Shown: positions 32,961 through 44,276, numbered from the stretch's first letter. The stretch: DNA of 49,466 nt from Geobacter sp. (GCA_009885845.1 VFJW01000019.1:1-49466), one strand, 5' to 3'. Notes: generated by a model not told the origin, from the letters alone. Numbers and translations: made by a program.

Positions 32961-34892
32961 TCAAGGTTTTTTTGACTTTCGGCCTGTTAATTCGGAAAGA
33001 ATCTGCTTCAGCCGAAGATACTCGTCATTGGTAAGTTTCCGGTCGCGATAGACCGCTCCGGCATAGATGGCAACAAATTCAGAGACGAGATAATTATCTG
33101 CTGAAGAATCAATTTCAAACAAACCCAACCCGCCCATACTTGAAGAAATGTCCCATTCACGCTCAACGATCTGCAGAAATCGATTGAGGATACGCTGTTC
33201 ACGGGAGTGGAACAGTGACGCCTTTCTTGACACGAACAGCAGGCCGGCAAACAGGAGTATAACGGCAGCATACGGTACAGCCCTGCGCATAACTTCCCCC
33301 GGACTGACCACCTGCAAACGTGATCCGATCGAGCGGACAATCGTAATCTGCTGCTCGAAGTCATATGTTATAACTGACCGGTTCCAAAGGTGATTCATAG
33401 AATCATACGTCAGGCTGATTCGACGTATCAGTCCGGAAGCTGCCGGTGCATTCCAGACATCTCCGGCGTTGGTCGCCAGAGAGCTCGGATCGATCCGGAC
33501 CCAGCCGCTTCCCTCAATGTATGCTTCTACCCATACGTGAGCCTTATCTTCGCTGACGAGATAATAGCCTCCCAACTGGTTGTATTCCCCGCCCAGATAA
33601 CCGCCGACGAGTCTGCACGGCACGCCCGCAGCCCGCAACAGCAGGGCGAATGATGAGGCAAAAAACTCACAGTGTCCCTGTTTTTTTTCAAAGAGAAACA
33701 GCTCAACCGCCCTGTCCCCGGTCGCCAGATCCTTCGTTGAATACCGGTAGCCTCCGTTACGAAAATAGTTCTCCAGATACGTCACCCTGTCCCGGTCATT
33801 GTTACCGGTGCGACCAATGACGGAGGCAAGGTCCTGGATCCGCGAAGGTAGTCGGTCCGGCAGCTGCAGGTAATGTCTTTTGTTGATCGGATTCCTCTGG
33901 ATGACCACTCCTCCTGTCTGAGAATCAGCACGGTAACTTACCCGTCTGCCGACCATCCCGATAAGCTCAAAGACACCGTCCGGCGATCGATTTACTCGCT
34001 GAAGTTCAAGAGACACCGGACGATCAAGCGCTATCAGAGTACGAACTGATGAAGGCTCCGGATAGATTGACTGGGTGACTCTCCCTCCGGATACATTTTC
34101 AGGCTGTTCGGCTGGAATCTGGGGAGAACGGCTCCATTTAGTGCCGTCAGTCCGGTTGAACACCGTTCCGCGCCAGTACAGTTGTGACTGCGCAATTTGC
34201 GGCATTTCGGCCCGGAATACCCGTGAACGTGAATCAGTGACACTGCTCTGGCTGCCCGGTTCTACCGTATCTGAATACCCGGTTACACGCGAAGATCCCT
34301 GATTGAGAAAATTCCAGAGCGGCATTTGCGTACGTGGCATAAGCGGAAAGAAAAACAGCAGCAGCGGGACCGCAAGAACCGGCATCAGAATTCCGGAGAT
34401 CAGAATCCTTTTCAGATCCGGCCGGGAGACCGTCATGCTGCTGTCCTGATTCTGGAATGTCAGCAATACCAGGGCGATGGCAACGGTGCACAGCAGCAGA
34501 CCAAGGTAGATCAAAAAGACCGGACTGAGATCAAACAGAGAGGAAGAGGCAAGACAAAACATCGAGAGGGCATAGATCTGCAGGCTGTGACGAACAGTTT
34601 TTTCACCACAGAACCTGACGGCCAGCATAATGGCAAGAATACTGATTACCGGATGGACCGGATTGACGCGACTGAACTGGAGAGCGTAATGTACAAAAAC
34701 CGGAACGATCAGGAGGTTCTGCATCCAGGGGCGTAACGACCACCGTTCCCTTCGTTCCTGCCAGAGACCGGCCAGCACTCCGGCCACCAGAACCGCGCGG
34801 GGAAAAGGTGTCAACCAGGGAAAGAGAGGCACCATGCCGCACAGACCGATAACATACGTCAGAATTGCTGTCAGCGATCTAATGGCTACCAT
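32961..34892 (-). CDS. Membrane transglutaminase-like protein (TgpA/DUF3488 type)
   Basis: The 643-residue protein has an N-terminal block of about six membrane helices (residues 5-190), then a periplasmic transglutaminase-like domain with a Cys-His-Asp triad: C408 in GHCEFFASSFALLLRAAGVPCRLVGGY, H452 in DKAHVWVEAY and D468 in WVRIDPSS. One more membrane helix (about 545-562) and a cytoplasmic tail follow. This is the TgpA layout, essential in Pseudomonas but with unknown substrate. It overlaps the upstream DUF58 gene by 14 bases. The MoxR-DUF58-TgpA order is a known conserved module. Confidence 0.9.
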   Translation of the reverse strand: MVAIRSLTAILTYVIGLCGMVPLFPWLTPFPRAVLVAGVLAGLWQERRERWSLRPWMQNLLIVPVFVHYALQFSRVNPVHPVISILAIMLAVRFCGEKTVRHSLQIYALSMFCLASSSLFDLSPVFLIYLGLLLCTVAIALVLLTFQNQDSSMTVSRPDLKRILISGILMPVLAVPLLLFFFPLMPRTQMPLWNFLNQGSSRVTGYSDTVEPGSQSSVTDSRSRVFRAEMPQIAQSQLYWRGTVFNRTDGTKWSRSPQIPAEQPENVSGGRVTQSIYPEPSSVRTLIALDRPVSLELQRVNRSPDGVFELIGMVGRRVSYRADSQTGGVVIQRNPINKRHYLQLPDRLPSRIQDLASVIGRTGNNDRDRVTYLENYFRNGGYRYSTKDLATGDRAVELFLFEKKQGHCEFFASSFALLLRAAGVPCRLVGGYLGGEYNQLGGYYLVSEDKAHVWVEAYIEGSGWVRIDPSSLATNAGDVWNAPAASGLIRRISLTYDSMNHLWNRSVITYDFEQQITIVRSIGSRLQVVSPGEVMRRAVPYAAVILLFAGLLFVSRKASLFHSREQRILNRFLQIVEREWDISSSMGGLGLFEIDSSADNYLVSEFVAIYAGAVYRDRKLTNDEYLRLKQILSELTGRKSKKP

Positions 34893-35721
34893 ACATCGCC
34901 AATTCTTTCAGCAGTTTCAAACCGTTCTGCCTGCCGATTGCGGACGGCAGAACGCGGCCGTCAAGCACAAGCCCGACCGGACGTTCCCGTACCCAGCGCT
35001 TAATCAGCCAGGCGGCACGGGACAAACGTTCTTCCACTCCCTGTCCCGCCAAAGAGTCCAGATCGATCATCAGTGGAGCTGCGACAGATCTGCCAAAACC
35101 TTTCACCAGAAAATCAAGGGTGCGGGCAGAATGCTTCCAATGGATCATCCGGAGCGGTTCCGATCCGGAATATGGGTATATCCGCTCCAATTCACCACTT
35201 AAACCCCGATCCCGGCGAAAAGCCGACCCGGTTGCCGGAGATTCCTCCCCGTTACCGTTTGAAACTGAAGCGAGCGGTCGGGGGAAAACCGTGACTGTAC
35301 TGTTGATATCAAAAGTCCAGTAGCGGGTGAAAAAACCGACCGGATAGGGAGAACTGATAGTAACCCTGCCGAGCGGAACCTCTCCGCGCCTGCTGAAGGC
35401 AATTAAAACCTGGCCGTTGCGGGCGGAGTTCTGCAGCAGTACGGGAAAAATCAGACTATGGCCTGCGCTACTCTCTGCTTTGATGAGAAATGAGGGAAGA
35501 TACCGCTTGGTATTTCGAACTGACAGGTGGAAAGGAGCAGGAATTCCGGCGTAAATCTCTTCGGGAGGCAGCAGATCGGGAATCAGTTTTTTGATATTGT
35601 ACATTCCAGCCATGCCGGTCACCGACATGAATGCCAGTAAGCCGGCTACAACCAGAAACAGCAGGTTGTTGCCGGTATTGACCGCGGCAAAGCCGAGCAG
35701 AAGTGTCATCATGACATACAA
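34879..35721 (-). CDS. DUF58 protein
   Basis: The 280-residue protein has two N-terminal membrane helices (about 2-36: MMTLLLGFAAVNTGNNLLFLVVAGLLAFMSVTGMAGM), a beta-rich middle and the DUF58 motif ELERIYPYSGSEPLRMIHWKHSARTLDFLVKGF. A degenerate vWA-like fold follows. Members work with MoxR ATPases, probably in envelope protein assembly or metal-cofactor insertion. It lies between MoxR and the transglutaminase gene and overlaps the latter. Confidence 0.87.
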   Translation of the reverse strand: MYVMMTLLLGFAAVNTGNNLLFLVVAGLLAFMSVTGMAGMYNIKKLIPDLLPPEEIYAGIPAPFHLSVRNTKRYLPSFLIKAESSAGHSLIFPVLLQNSARNGQVLIAFSRRGEVPLGRVTISSPYPVGFFTRYWTFDINSTVTVFPRPLASVSNGNGEESPATGSAFRRDRGLSGELERIYPYSGSEPLRMIHWKHSARTLDFLVKGFGRSVAAPLMIDLDSLAGQGVEERLSRAAWLIKRWVRERPVGLVLDGRVLPSAIGRQNGLKLLKELAMYGSH

Positions 35722-35741
35722 CGCTCCGGCTTTACTTATCT

Positions 35742-36683
35742 TCAGGCCAAAGGCAACGCTATTCCGGCGATGATTGTCCGTATCACTCCTCCCCTTTCGT
35801 AAGCTGTCATCTCACTCCGCATGATCAGACGATGGGCGCAGACCGGCACGACAATGTATTTGACATCATCCGGCGCGACATAGTCACGACCCGCCAGATA
35901 CGCTGCCGCTCTGGCGGCCTGTGCAATATTTATGGCAGCCCGGGTTGAAAGTCCGGTTATGATCAGATCGTGACAGCGGGTAGCAAGAACCAGCTTGTGG
36001 ATATAGGTAAGCACCTTGTCCGAGAGATAAACCGCCAGAACCTCTTTTTTGGCGGCAGAAATTTCGGATGGTGTTATCAGCGGTGTCATTCTGTCGAGCC
36101 TTTCGCGAATTCCGCCGGCGGCGATGATGTCCCGTTCCAGTTGTTCCGTCGGATAGCCGATTCCGGTACAGATCAGAAAACGATCCAGCTGAGACTCTGG
36201 AAGCAGAAATGTGCCACTCTGATCTGATGGGTTTTGGGTGGCAAAGACCATGAACGGATCAGGCAGTGGGTGTGTAACTCCCTCAATTGTAACGCGCCGC
36301 TCCTCCATCGCCTCAAGCATGGCACTCTGGGTACGCGGCATGGCACGGTTTATCTCGTCAAGCAGAACGATATTGTTGAAGATCGGTCCGGGTTGGAAAC
36401 TGAAATGACCCTCTTCACGATTAAAAATTGACAGACCGGTGATATCAGAGGGAAGCAGATCACTGGTACACTGTACTCTGCCAAAACTGAGTCCGGTCAC
36501 CCCGGCAAGCGCTAGAGCTACGGTTGTCTTGCCAAGACCTGGCAAATCCTCCACCAGAATGTGACCACCGGTGAGAAGTGCGATTACAGACAACTGCAGC
36601 ACTTCATCCTTGCCCTGTAGATAATCACGGGAAAGTGTTTCAAAAACAGAGGTAAAAGCATGCGGCTGGACTGGCAGATTCAC
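35742..36683 (-). CDS. MoxR-family AAA+ ATPase
   Basis: The 313-residue protein shows Walker A LVEDLPGLGKTTVALALAG (about 38-56), the family stretch FGRVQCTSDLLPSDITG, Walker B NNIVLLDEINRAMPRTQSAMLEAMEERRVTIEG, sensor ATQNPSDQSGTFLLPESQLDRF and a C-terminal lid. MoxR ATPases act as chaperones for vWA or DUF58 partners; the partner is encoded next. There is no clear terminator between this operon and the DUF1858 gene upstream. Confidence 0.92.
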   Translation of the reverse strand: MNLPVQPHAFTSVFETLSRDYLQGKDEVLQLSVIALLTGGHILVEDLPGLGKTTVALALAGVTGLSFGRVQCTSDLLPSDITGLSIFNREEGHFSFQPGPIFNNIVLLDEINRAMPRTQSAMLEAMEERRVTIEGVTHPLPDPFMVFATQNPSDQSGTFLLPESQLDRFLICTGIGYPTEQLERDIIAAGGIRERLDRMTPLITPSEISAAKKEVLAVYLSDKVLTYIHKLVLATRCHDLIITGLSTRAAINIAQAARAAAYLAGRDYVAPDDVKYIVVPVCAHRLIMRSEMTAYERGGVIRTIIAGIALPLA

Positions 36684-36792
36684 AGAAACCTCGGGAAATG
36701 TGAAAGTTTTTCACAAAATGTCATATGATAAACAAAACAACCCCCACGAAATAGTCCATGGAGGCCGTAGTTAATTTCAAAAGAGATTGGCG

Positions 36793-36990
36793 TTAACCGA
36801 TTGCTGCGTTTAAGTCGCTGAGCAGCACATCAATATCCAGTCCATGTGCTCTTGCACCCTGTTCAAGACTTTCGTTCTGAGCTCCCATACATCCGACACA
36901 CCCAAGGTTATGCTTCTGCAGAATTCTGACCGACTCAGGGTACGTACGCATAAGCTCAAAAAACGTCATATCTTTAGTAATTTCTGCCAT
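36793..36990 (-). CDS. DUF1858 small CxxC protein
   Basis: The 65-residue protein reads MAEITKDMTFFELMRTYPESVRILQKHNLGCVGCMGAQNESLEQGARAHGLD. It has the single CxxC (C31, C34) and the helical layout of the DUF1858 family, proposed to be small disulfide or metal-binding proteins. It has GGGAG upstream of its ATG. It lies 33 bases after greA and may be the last gene of the pyr-car-greA run. Confidence 0.85.
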   Translation of the reverse strand: MAEITKDMTFFELMRTYPESVRILQKHNLGCVGCMGAQNESLEQGARAHGLDIDVLLSDLNAAIG

Positions 36991-37023
36991 TTCAAACTCC
37001 CTTTTTGTAACATAATTATAATA

Positions 37024-37500
37024 TTACTCGTATTTTATATCCAGGATTTCATATTCCTTGGTGCCGGACGGGACAATCACGCGTACCGAAGAATCGAGCT
37101 TGTGTCCGATCAGGGCTTTTCCTACCGGCGACGTACAGGATATTTTACGCAACTTGATATCAGCTTCGTCCTCGCCGACAATCTTGTAGGTCACCTCTTC
37201 TTCTGAAGCGGTATCGTACACCGTCACCGTACAGCCAAATACTACTTTATCAGGCTTCAATCCCGAGAGGTCAACTACATGTGCGCGGGCAAGCTTACCG
37301 TTAATTTCCTGAATACGTCCTTCAATAAATCCCTGACGGTTTTTTGCGGCATCATATTCGGCATTTTCAGACAAATCTCCATGCTCACGAGCCTCAGCAA
37401 TATCCTGGATGACTTTGGGACGCTCCTCACGAATCAGACGTTTCAACTCATCCTGCAATGCTTCAAAACTCTCTTTAGTTACCGGTATTGAATGAGACAT
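37024..37500 (-). CDS. greA: Transcription elongation factor GreA
   Basis: GreA enters the RNA polymerase channel and stimulates cleavage of backtracked RNA. The 158-residue protein has the N-terminal coiled coil with the tip acidic pair (EAREHGDLSENAEYDAAKNRQ, Asp and Glu of GDLSEN) and the FKBP-like C-terminal domain (TVYDTASEEEVTYKIVGEDEADI ... SPVGKALIGHKLDSSVRVIVPSG). The length is normal. It follows carB, as in related Geobacter gene blocks. Confidence 0.96.
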   Translation of the reverse strand: MSHSIPVTKESFEALQDELKRLIREERPKVIQDIAEAREHGDLSENAEYDAAKNRQGFIEGRIQEINGKLARAHVVDLSGLKPDKVVFGCTVTVYDTASEEEVTYKIVGEDEADIKLRKISCTSPVGKALIGHKLDSSVRVIVPSGTKEYEILDIKYE

Positions 37501-37565
37501 CGAGTTATCTACTCCTGTTTGAAAATTTTCAGTTGTTCTGATACAGAATTCGTATGTCGAAATTT

Positions 37566-40500
37566 TTAAAGGTAATCCTGTATCGGTTTGACACCGAGTT
37601 CCTGAGTTTTTAACAGTACGATACTGTCTGCGACCGCTTTTGCACCGGAAACGGTCGTGTAATACGCAAGTCCATGCATGAGAGACTCTCTACGGATTGA
37701 GAAAGAATCCTTCACCGCCTGTGCACCATGAGTAGTATTAAGAACCAGTTGAACCTCTCCGTTCTTTATTGCATCAACAATATGAGGACGCCCCTCCAGC
37801 ACCTTGTTAACACGACGCACCGGAATTCCTTTTTCTTCGAGAAACTGAGCCGTTCCGCCGGTTGCGATTATACCGAATCCGGCTTTATACAGTTTTTCTG
37901 CTGCGCTGACAACATGTTTCTTGTCTGCATCCCGTACACTGATAAAGACATTTCCTGACAGCGGCAGCTTTACATTTGCTCCCAACTGCGATTTGGCAAA
38001 AGCCTCTGCAAAGGTTTCACCGATCCCCATAACTTCACCCGTTGATTTCATTTCAGGCCCAAGAAGAGTATCAACACCCGGAAATTTCACGAAAGGGAAA
38101 ACCGCTTCTTTTACTGAAATGTGTTTTGGAATGATATCGTTGATAATTCCAAGCTCTTTAAGGGTTTTTCCGGCCATGATGCGTGCAGCAATCTTGGCAA
38201 GCGGGCGACCGGTAGCTTTGGAGACAAAGGGAGAAGTACGGGAAGCACGGGGATTTACCTCCAGAATATAAACTACAGAACCTTTAACCGCATATTGAAC
38301 ATTCATCAGTCCAACAACGTTCAGTTCAAGTGCCATCAGTACCGTCTGTCGGCGGATTTCAGCAATAATTTCCTGACTGATAGAGTAAGGCGGCAGACTG
38401 CAGGCAGAATCTCCGGAATGAATACCCGCTTCCTCGATGTGCTCCATGATCCCCCCGATAACAACATCAGTCCCGTCACAGAGCGCATCAACATCGATCT
38501 CGATCGCCTCATCAAGAAAACTGTCAATCAAAATAGGATGTTCGGGAGAAACCAGAACTGCTGTTTTCATATAGCGCTGCAGATTTTCTGCGTCATATAC
38601 TATTTCCATAGCGCGACCGCCCAGTACGTAGGAAGGACGAACCACTACCGGATAACCAATGCGATCAACCACTTTTTCCGCTTCCTCAAAGGAACGGGCA
38701 GTACCGTTTTCCGGTTGGAGCAGACCCAATTTATGAAGCATTTCCTGAAACCGTTCACGATCTTCGGCACGATCGATCGCGTCCGGGGACGTGCCGATAA
38801 TAGGCACACCGGCCTTTTCCAGGGCAACTGCCAACTTAAGCGGAGTCTGACCGCCAAACTGGACGATTACTCCAACCGGATTCTCCTTAGCCACAATTTC
38901 AAGAACGTCCTCCAGAGTCAACGGCTCAAAGTAAAGGCGGTCAGATGTGTCATAATCGGTTGAAACCGTTTCAGGGTTACAATTGACCATGATTGTCTCA
39001 TAGCCATCTTCAGCAAGCGCGAAAGCGCCATGAACACAACAGTAGTCGAATTCGATCCCCTGCCCGATCCGGTTTGGACCACCACCGAGAATCATGATTT
39101 TTTTCCGGTCTGTCGGAGCAGCCTCACATTCCTCCTCATACGTAGAGTACATGTACGGGGTATAGGCAACAAACTCGGCGGCACATGTGTCTACTCTCTT
39201 GTACACAGGACGCACTCCCAGACTCCAGCGGAGTTCCCGCACGGCATCCTCACTGGTTCTCCAGAGTTTTGACAAAAATTTATCCGAAAAACCGAACTGC
39301 TTGGCTTCACGCAGGATTTCGCTGGAAACCTTCTCAAAAGAAAGAGACTTCAGCTCATCTTCTTTTTCAATAATCTGTCGTATGTTATGCAAAAACCAGG
39401 GATCAATAGCGGTATGCTTGTTAATTTCTTCCACACTCATCCCACTGCGCAGCGCGTCACCGACATACCAGAGCCGGTCAGCATTAGGCACCCGCAGTTT
39501 TTCCAGCAGCAACTGCTGCTCCTTGCCGGTCAGTGCTCTTCTAGTTTCACTGCCGAGTTCAAAAAGCCGTGAATCAAAGCCACTGACACCTATTTCAAGG
39601 GACCTGATAGCTTTTTGGAATGATTCCTTAAAAGTTCTGCCAATCGACATGACTTCACCAACCGACTTCATCTGCGTAGTCAGGGTGGCATCGGCTGCCG
39701 GAAATTTTTCAAACGTGAAGCGGGGAATCTTGGTGACAACATAGTCGATGCTCGGCTCGAAACAGGCGGGGGTTTCGCGGGTAATGTCGTTAGTTACCTC
39801 ATCCAGAGTATAGCCGACCGCCAGTTTTGCAGCGATTTTGGCAATCGGAAAACCGGTCGCTTTGGAAGCCAGGGCCGATGATCGGGACACCCGCGGATTC
39901 ATTTCGATCACGACAAGACGCCCATCACGCGGATTTATGCCGAATTGAATATTGGAACCGCCGGTATCAACTCCGATTTCACGAATGATTTTAAGCGAAG
40001 CATCACGTAGAATCTGGTATTCCTTGTCCGTCAGCGTCTGGACAGGAGCAATGGTAATCGAATCACCGGTGTGCACACCCATTGGATCAAAGTTTTCTAT
40101 CGAACAGATGATTACGACGTTATCGGCGGTGTCTCGCATAACTTCCAGTTCGTACTCTTTCCAACCGATAACCGATTCCTCAATGAGAATTTCATCGGTC
40201 GGTGAAGCATCTATCCCGCCCATCGCCATTTTCTCGTATTCTTCAAGGTTATAGGCGATACCTCCGCCGCTCCCGCCCAGAGTGAATGACGGCCTGATGA
40301 TCGCCGGAAAACCTATCGTTTTTATAACTTCCATCGCCTCGACATAATTATGGGCAAGGCCCGAATGGGGCACGGCTAAACCTATCTTCTCCATCGCCTG
40401 CTTGAATAATGTCCTGTCTTCAGCTTTTTTGATTGCAGGAAGCTTGGCACCAATAAGTTCTACGCCGAATTTTTCAAGAATGCCTGATTCAGCAACAGAC

Positions 40501-40799
40501 ACGGCGGTGTTTAACGCCGTCTGCCCACCGAGTGTTGGCAACAGGGCATCAGGGCGTTCTTTCTCAATAATTTTGGCAAGGATCTCCGGCGTCACCGGTT
40601 CTATGTAGGTGCGGTCAGCAAAATCGGGATCAGTCATAATGGTGGCAGGATTGCTGTTGAGCAGCACAACCTCGTACCCCTCTTCCTTCAAAGACTTGCA
40701 GGCCTGGGTACCGGAATAATCGAATTCGCAGGCCTGTCCGATGACAATCGGACCGGCACCGATGATGAGAATCTTATGAATGTCAGTTCTTTTCGGCAT
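37566..40799 (-). CDS. carB: Carbamoyl-phosphate synthase large subunit
   Basis: CarB makes carbamoyl phosphate from bicarbonate, ammonia (delivered by CarA) and two ATP, for pyrimidines and arginine. The 1077-residue protein has the duplicated ATP-grasp halves ([17 protein letters not shown] ... [32 protein letters not shown] ... [13 protein letters not shown]) and a C-terminal MGS-like regulatory domain. I chose ATG 40799 ([11 protein letters not shown], as in E. coli) with AAGGAG 11 bases upstream; a GTG three codons earlier sits too close to that site. It is separated from carA by a radical SAM gene. Confidence 0.97.
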   Translation of the reverse strand: MPKRTDIHKILIIGAGPIVIGQACEFDYSGTQACKSLKEEGYEVVLLNSNPATIMTDPDFADRTYIEPVTPEILAKIIEKERPDALLPTLGGQTALNTAVSVAESGILEKFGVELIGAKLPAIKKAEDRTLFKQAMEKIGLAVPHSGLAHNYVEAMEVIKTIGFPAIIRPSFTLGGSGGGIAYNLEEYEKMAMGGIDASPTDEILIEESVIGWKEYELEVMRDTADNVVIICSIENFDPMGVHTGDSITIAPVQTLTDKEYQILRDASLKIIREIGVDTGGSNIQFGINPRDGRLVVIEMNPRVSRSSALASKATGFPIAKIAAKLAVGYTLDEVTNDITRETPACFEPSIDYVVTKIPRFTFEKFPAADATLTTQMKSVGEVMSIGRTFKESFQKAIRSLEIGVSGFDSRLFELGSETRRALTGKEQQLLLEKLRVPNADRLWYVGDALRSGMSVEEINKHTAIDPWFLHNIRQIIEKEDELKSLSFEKVSSEILREAKQFGFSDKFLSKLWRTSEDAVRELRWSLGVRPVYKRVDTCAAEFVAYTPYMYSTYEEECEAAPTDRKKIMILGGGPNRIGQGIEFDYCCVHGAFALAEDGYETIMVNCNPETVSTDYDTSDRLYFEPLTLEDVLEIVAKENPVGVIVQFGGQTPLKLAVALEKAGVPIIGTSPDAIDRAEDRERFQEMLHKLGLLQPENGTARSFEEAEKVVDRIGYPVVVRPSYVLGGRAMEIVYDAENLQRYMKTAVLVSPEHPILIDSFLDEAIEIDVDALCDGTDVVIGGIMEHIEEAGIHSGDSACSLPPYSISQEIIAEIRRQTVLMALELNVVGLMNVQYAVKGSVVYILEVNPRASRTSPFVSKATGRPLAKIAARIMAGKTLKELGIINDIIPKHISVKEAVFPFVKFPGVDTLLGPEMKSTGEVMGIGETFAEAFAKSQLGANVKLPLSGNVFISVRDADKKHVVSAAEKLYKAGFGIIATGGTAQFLEEKGIPVRRVNKVLEGRPHIVDAIKNGEVQLVLNTTHGAQAVKDSFSIRRESLMHGLAYYTTVSGAKAVADSIVLLKTQELGVKPIQDYL

Positions 40800-40852
40800 T
40801 GTATGCACAACTCCTTCGTGTGATTACCTGATAATTTTATTACATTGCACCA

Positions 40853-41782
40853 CTATCTTACCGCACCACGTTCATCGTCAAGTATCTGTACCCAACCGTT
40901 TTCAAGCCTGGATTCTTCCAGCGCATCAACTGCAGTATCGTACTCTTCATGGATCACCGGACGGTTCATTCCGGCAATATGTACTGCCCTGTGTGCCGGG
41001 AAGTACTGGCTCATCAAGGCAATATAGGTGTCATGCCCAAGATTTTCAGCGATCCAGGGGATGGTTTCAAGAGATCCCGCCCTACCCTCCGGCAGGACGA
41101 GATGCCGGATGATCAGACCACCGGTTGCAATACCTTCTTCATTCATTGCAAGATGCCCGACCTGCCTGAGCATCTCTTTAACCGCAGCCCTGTTGATGAG
41201 TGGGTACCCGGGGGCGGAAGAAATTTCAACAGACGGGACATCAGCGTTGTACTTCATATCCGGCAGGTAGATCGAAACAACTCCATCAAGAAACCGCAGA
41301 ACATCGACTTTTTCATACCCGCTGCTGTTCCAGACAATCGGCAGATTAAAACCTTTCGGTATAGCCAGCCAGAGTGCCGCCAGAATCTGCGCAACAAAGT
41401 GAGTCGGGGTAACAAAATTTATGTTATGAACACCCTGCCGCTGCAGCTTGAGCATACGGGCTGCCAGTTCCCGGGTAGTTATCTCCTCACCGTTGCCGAA
41501 CTGGCTGATGGGGAAATTCTGGCAGAAGATGCATTTCAGAGAGCACCCCGAGAGAAAGATTGTGCCGGACCCTTTTGTCCCTGAAATGGGCGGTTCCTCT
41601 CCCTTGTGAACATTGGCCGAAGCAATCTTCGGCTTAAGTCCAGCCCCGCAGATTCCCCGTTCGCCTTTGATGCGGTTAACTAAACACTCATGTGGACAGA
41701 GGTCACAGGCTGCCAGACGCCGGTAGGCTTCACCTACCCGCTGTAATAATTCCCCTGATTGATAAAGATCGATATAACTCAT
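40853..41782 (-). CDS. PflX/PflA-like radical SAM protein
   Basis: The 309-residue protein has an N-terminal cysteine cluster typical of PflX-type proteins (CDLCPHECLVNRIKGERGICGAG), then the radical SAM motif CSLKCIFCQN and the conserved WNSSGYEK, YLPDMKYN and RHLVLPEG segments. Relatives activate glycyl-radical enzymes or have unknown targets; no glycyl-radical enzyme is in the window. ATG 41782 (MSYIDLYQ) is preferred over the longer frame. It interrupts carA and carB on the same strand, with gaps of 70 and 53 bases. A role linked to pyrimidine synthesis is not established. Confidence 0.82.
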   Translation of the reverse strand: MSYIDLYQSGELLQRVGEAYRRLAACDLCPHECLVNRIKGERGICGAGLKPKIASANVHKGEEPPISGTKGSGTIFLSGCSLKCIFCQNFPISQFGNGEEITTRELAARMLKLQRQGVHNINFVTPTHFVAQILAALWLAIPKGFNLPIVWNSSGYEKVDVLRFLDGVVSIYLPDMKYNADVPSVEISSAPGYPLINRAAVKEMLRQVGHLAMNEEGIATGGLIIRHLVLPEGRAGSLETIPWIAENLGHDTYIALMSQYFPAHRAVHIAGMNRPVIHEEYDTAVDALEESRLENGWVQILDDERGAVR

Positions 41783-41852
41783 AAATCTTGTGAGGAGTAA
41801 AAAGTGAATTGTGAATTGATCAGAAAAAACCTGACATTTCACCCTTCACCGT

Positions 41853-42977
41853 TCACTTCTTTTCCTTCTCCATCATTTCAACAAACCGGTCGAACAGATA
41901 ACGGGAATCGTGCGGCCCCGGTGAAGCCTCCGGATGATGCTGTACAGAGAAAATCGGCAGTTCGCAGTGACGAATACCTTCCACCGTCTGATCATTCAGA
42001 TTTTCATGCCCCAGACAGGCGGATTCGCCGAGTGAATCGAGGTCAACCGCAAAACCGTGATTCTGTGAGGTTATTTCTACCTTGCGGGTCTGCATGTCCA
42101 TAACCGGGAGATTCGAGCCGTGGTTACCAAAAGGAAGTTTGACCGTAGTGCCACCCAGGGCCAACCCGAGTAATTGATGTCCGAGGCAGATGCCGAAGAT
42201 CGGCTTTTTGCCGATAAGCTTTCTGATCTCCTCCTGCACCTGAACAAGCGGTTCAGGATCCCCCGGGCCATTAGAGAGGAATATGCCGTCAGGGTTCATC
42301 GCCAGAGCCTCTTCGGCAGGAAATGCAGCCGGGACAACAGTCACATCGCAGCCGGCATTCACCAGACAGCGGAGGATATTGTACTTGATGCCGAAATCAT
42401 AGGCCACCACCCTGTATTTCAGGGTTGCAGGATCAACCTGGGGGTACCCTTCAGCCAGGTCCCACTCCCCTTCCGTCCAGTGGTAAGGCGCAGTACAGGA
42501 CACTCCGGAAGCCAGATTCAGACCAGACATACTTGGCACAGCCCGTGCCTTGGCAACCAGACTTGCATGATCATGGTCAACTGTAGATATAATCCCGTTC
42601 TGTGCGCCTTTGTCGCGCAGATGGCGCGTCAGAGCACGGGTGTCAATCCCCTGAATGCCGACCACGCCGTTCTCCATAAGATAGGATGCCAGACTCATGG
42701 TGGCGCGCCAGTTCGAATAACAGTCGATATACTCCTTGACGATAAAGCCGGACAGGAACAGACCACGGCTTTCAATATCTTCAGGGTTGATGCCGGTATT
42801 TCCGATCTGCGGATAGGTCATGGTGACCATCTGCCCTTTGTAGGACGGATCTGTTAGAACTTCCTGATAGCCGGACATGGCGGTGTTAAAGACCACTTCT
42901 CCGACCGCCTCTCCCGGCGCGCCAAATGATTTCCCCTCAAAAATGCGCCCGTCGGCGAGCGCAAGAATTGCTTTCAT
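41853..42977 (-). CDS. carA: Carbamoyl-phosphate synthase small subunit
   Basis: CarA hydrolyses glutamine and passes ammonia to CarB. The 374-residue protein has the N-terminal CPSase domain (LADGRIFEGKSFGAPGEAVGEVVFNTAMSGYQEVLTDPSYKGQ) and a class I glutaminase domain with the catalytic Cys in FGICLGHQLLGLALGG and the His and Glu of FSVQHHPEASPGP. The length is normal. It follows pyrC by 24 bases. Confidence 0.96.
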   Translation of the reverse strand: MKAILALADGRIFEGKSFGAPGEAVGEVVFNTAMSGYQEVLTDPSYKGQMVTMTYPQIGNTGINPEDIESRGLFLSGFIVKEYIDCYSNWRATMSLASYLMENGVVGIQGIDTRALTRHLRDKGAQNGIISTVDHDHASLVAKARAVPSMSGLNLASGVSCTAPYHWTEGEWDLAEGYPQVDPATLKYRVVAYDFGIKYNILRCLVNAGCDVTVVPAAFPAEEALAMNPDGIFLSNGPGDPEPLVQVQEEIRKLIGKKPIFGICLGHQLLGLALGGTTVKLPFGNHGSNLPVMDMQTRKVEITSQNHGFAVDLDSLGESACLGHENLNDQTVEGIRHCELPIFSVQHHPEASPGPHDSRYLFDRFVEMMEKEKK

Positions 42978-43001
42978 AGATTGTTGCTCCTGTACTCTTT
43001 T

Positions 43002-44276
43002 TTATCGTGTATATACAAGTTTGCCGCCGACAACAGTCCCCGAGGCTCCACCCTTCATTCTCTGACCCAGCCAAGGGGAATTTTTGGATTTGCTGGCCAG
43101 TTTGTCTGCTTCTACAATCCACTCGACTTCCGGATCAATCAACGTGATGTCAGCCACTGAACCTACGGAGAGCGTACCTCTCTGCAAGTTGAGTATTTTA
43201 GATGGGTTACCAGACATCTTCTCAATCAGTTGATTAAGAGTAAGGACCCCGTCATCAACCAGTCCCAGCGACAGCGACAGGGACGTTTCCAGTCCGATAA
43301 TGCCGTTCATGGCAACATTGAATTCAACATCCTTTTCGTCCAGATGGTGGGGCGCATGGTCTGTGGCAATAGTGTCGATAGTACCATCCTTCAACCCTTC
43401 CTTAATGGCAGCAACATCATCAGCTTCCCGAAGTGGTGGATTCATTTTGGCGTTAGTGTTGTAGCCGCGCACCGCGTCATCGGTCAGGGCAAAATAATGG
43501 GGCGCCGTCTCACAGGTAACTTTGACGCCACGGGCTTTCGCTTCGCGAATGATGCGTACCGACCCTCTGGTGGAAACATGAGCGATATGAATCGGCGCTC
43601 CGGTATACTCAGCCAGCAACGTCTCCCTGGCTGTCGCCACATCTTCGGCAACTCGCGGAATACCTTTCAAGCCTAATTCGGTAGAAGTATACCCTTCATT
43701 CATCGTGCCCTCTCCCACCAGTTCAAGTTCCTCAGCATGAGAAATTACCATGATTCCGATTCCGGCAGCATATTGCAGAGTACGCATCATCAATTCACTG
43801 TTATTGACCGGCTTTCCATCATCAGAGACAGCTACACAACCTGATTCCTTCAATTCTCCCATCTCCGACATCCGGTCACCGGAAAGCCCGTACGTAATCG
43901 AGCCGACCGGGAAAACATTGCAGAAACCTTCTGCCTTCGCCTTGTTGATGATATAATTGGCAACCGTTTTGTTGTCGATAACCGGTTTGGTATTCGGCAT
44001 GCAGCAAACCGAGGTAAAGCCTCCCGCAACAGCGGCTTTCGTTCCGGAGATTATGTCTTCCTTATACTCAAGACCCGGATCACGAAGATGAACGTGCATA
44101 TCGATCAAACCAGGCACGACATATTTTCCGGTGGCATCAATAACCTCTACGCCTGCCGGAGCAGACAGTCCTTTGCCAATTTCTTTCACCAGACCGTTTT
44201 CCACCAGCACATCAAGCATGTTGTCAATCTTCTGGGAGGGATCAATCACCCGGCCGTTTTTTATCAAAAGATTCAT
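43002..44276 (-). CDS. pyrC: Dihydroorotase (class I)
   Basis: PyrC cyclises carbamoyl-aspartate to dihydroorotate. The 424-residue amidohydrolase has the metal motif [43 protein letters not shown] and the catalytic Asp in [10 protein letters not shown]. The length and motifs fit the long class I enzymes. It lies between pyrB and carA. Confidence 0.95.
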   Translation of the reverse strand: MNLLIKNGRVIDPSQKIDNMLDVLVENGLVKEIGKGLSAPAGVEVIDATGKYVVPGLIDMHVHLRDPGLEYKEDIISGTKAAVAGGFTSVCCMPNTKPVIDNKTVANYIINKAKAEGFCNVFPVGSITYGLSGDRMSEMGELKESGCVAVSDDGKPVNNSELMMRTLQYAAGIGIMVISHAEELELVGEGTMNEGYTSTELGLKGIPRVAEDVATARETLLAEYTGAPIHIAHVSTRGSVRIIREAKARGVKVTCETAPHYFALTDDAVRGYNTNAKMNPPLREADDVAAIKEGLKDGTIDTIATDHAPHHLDEKDVEFNVAMNGIIGLETSLSLSLGLVDDGVLTLNQLIEKMSGNPSKILNLQRGTLSVGSVADITLIDPEVEWIVEADKLASKSKNSPWLGQRMKGGASGTVVGGKLVYTR

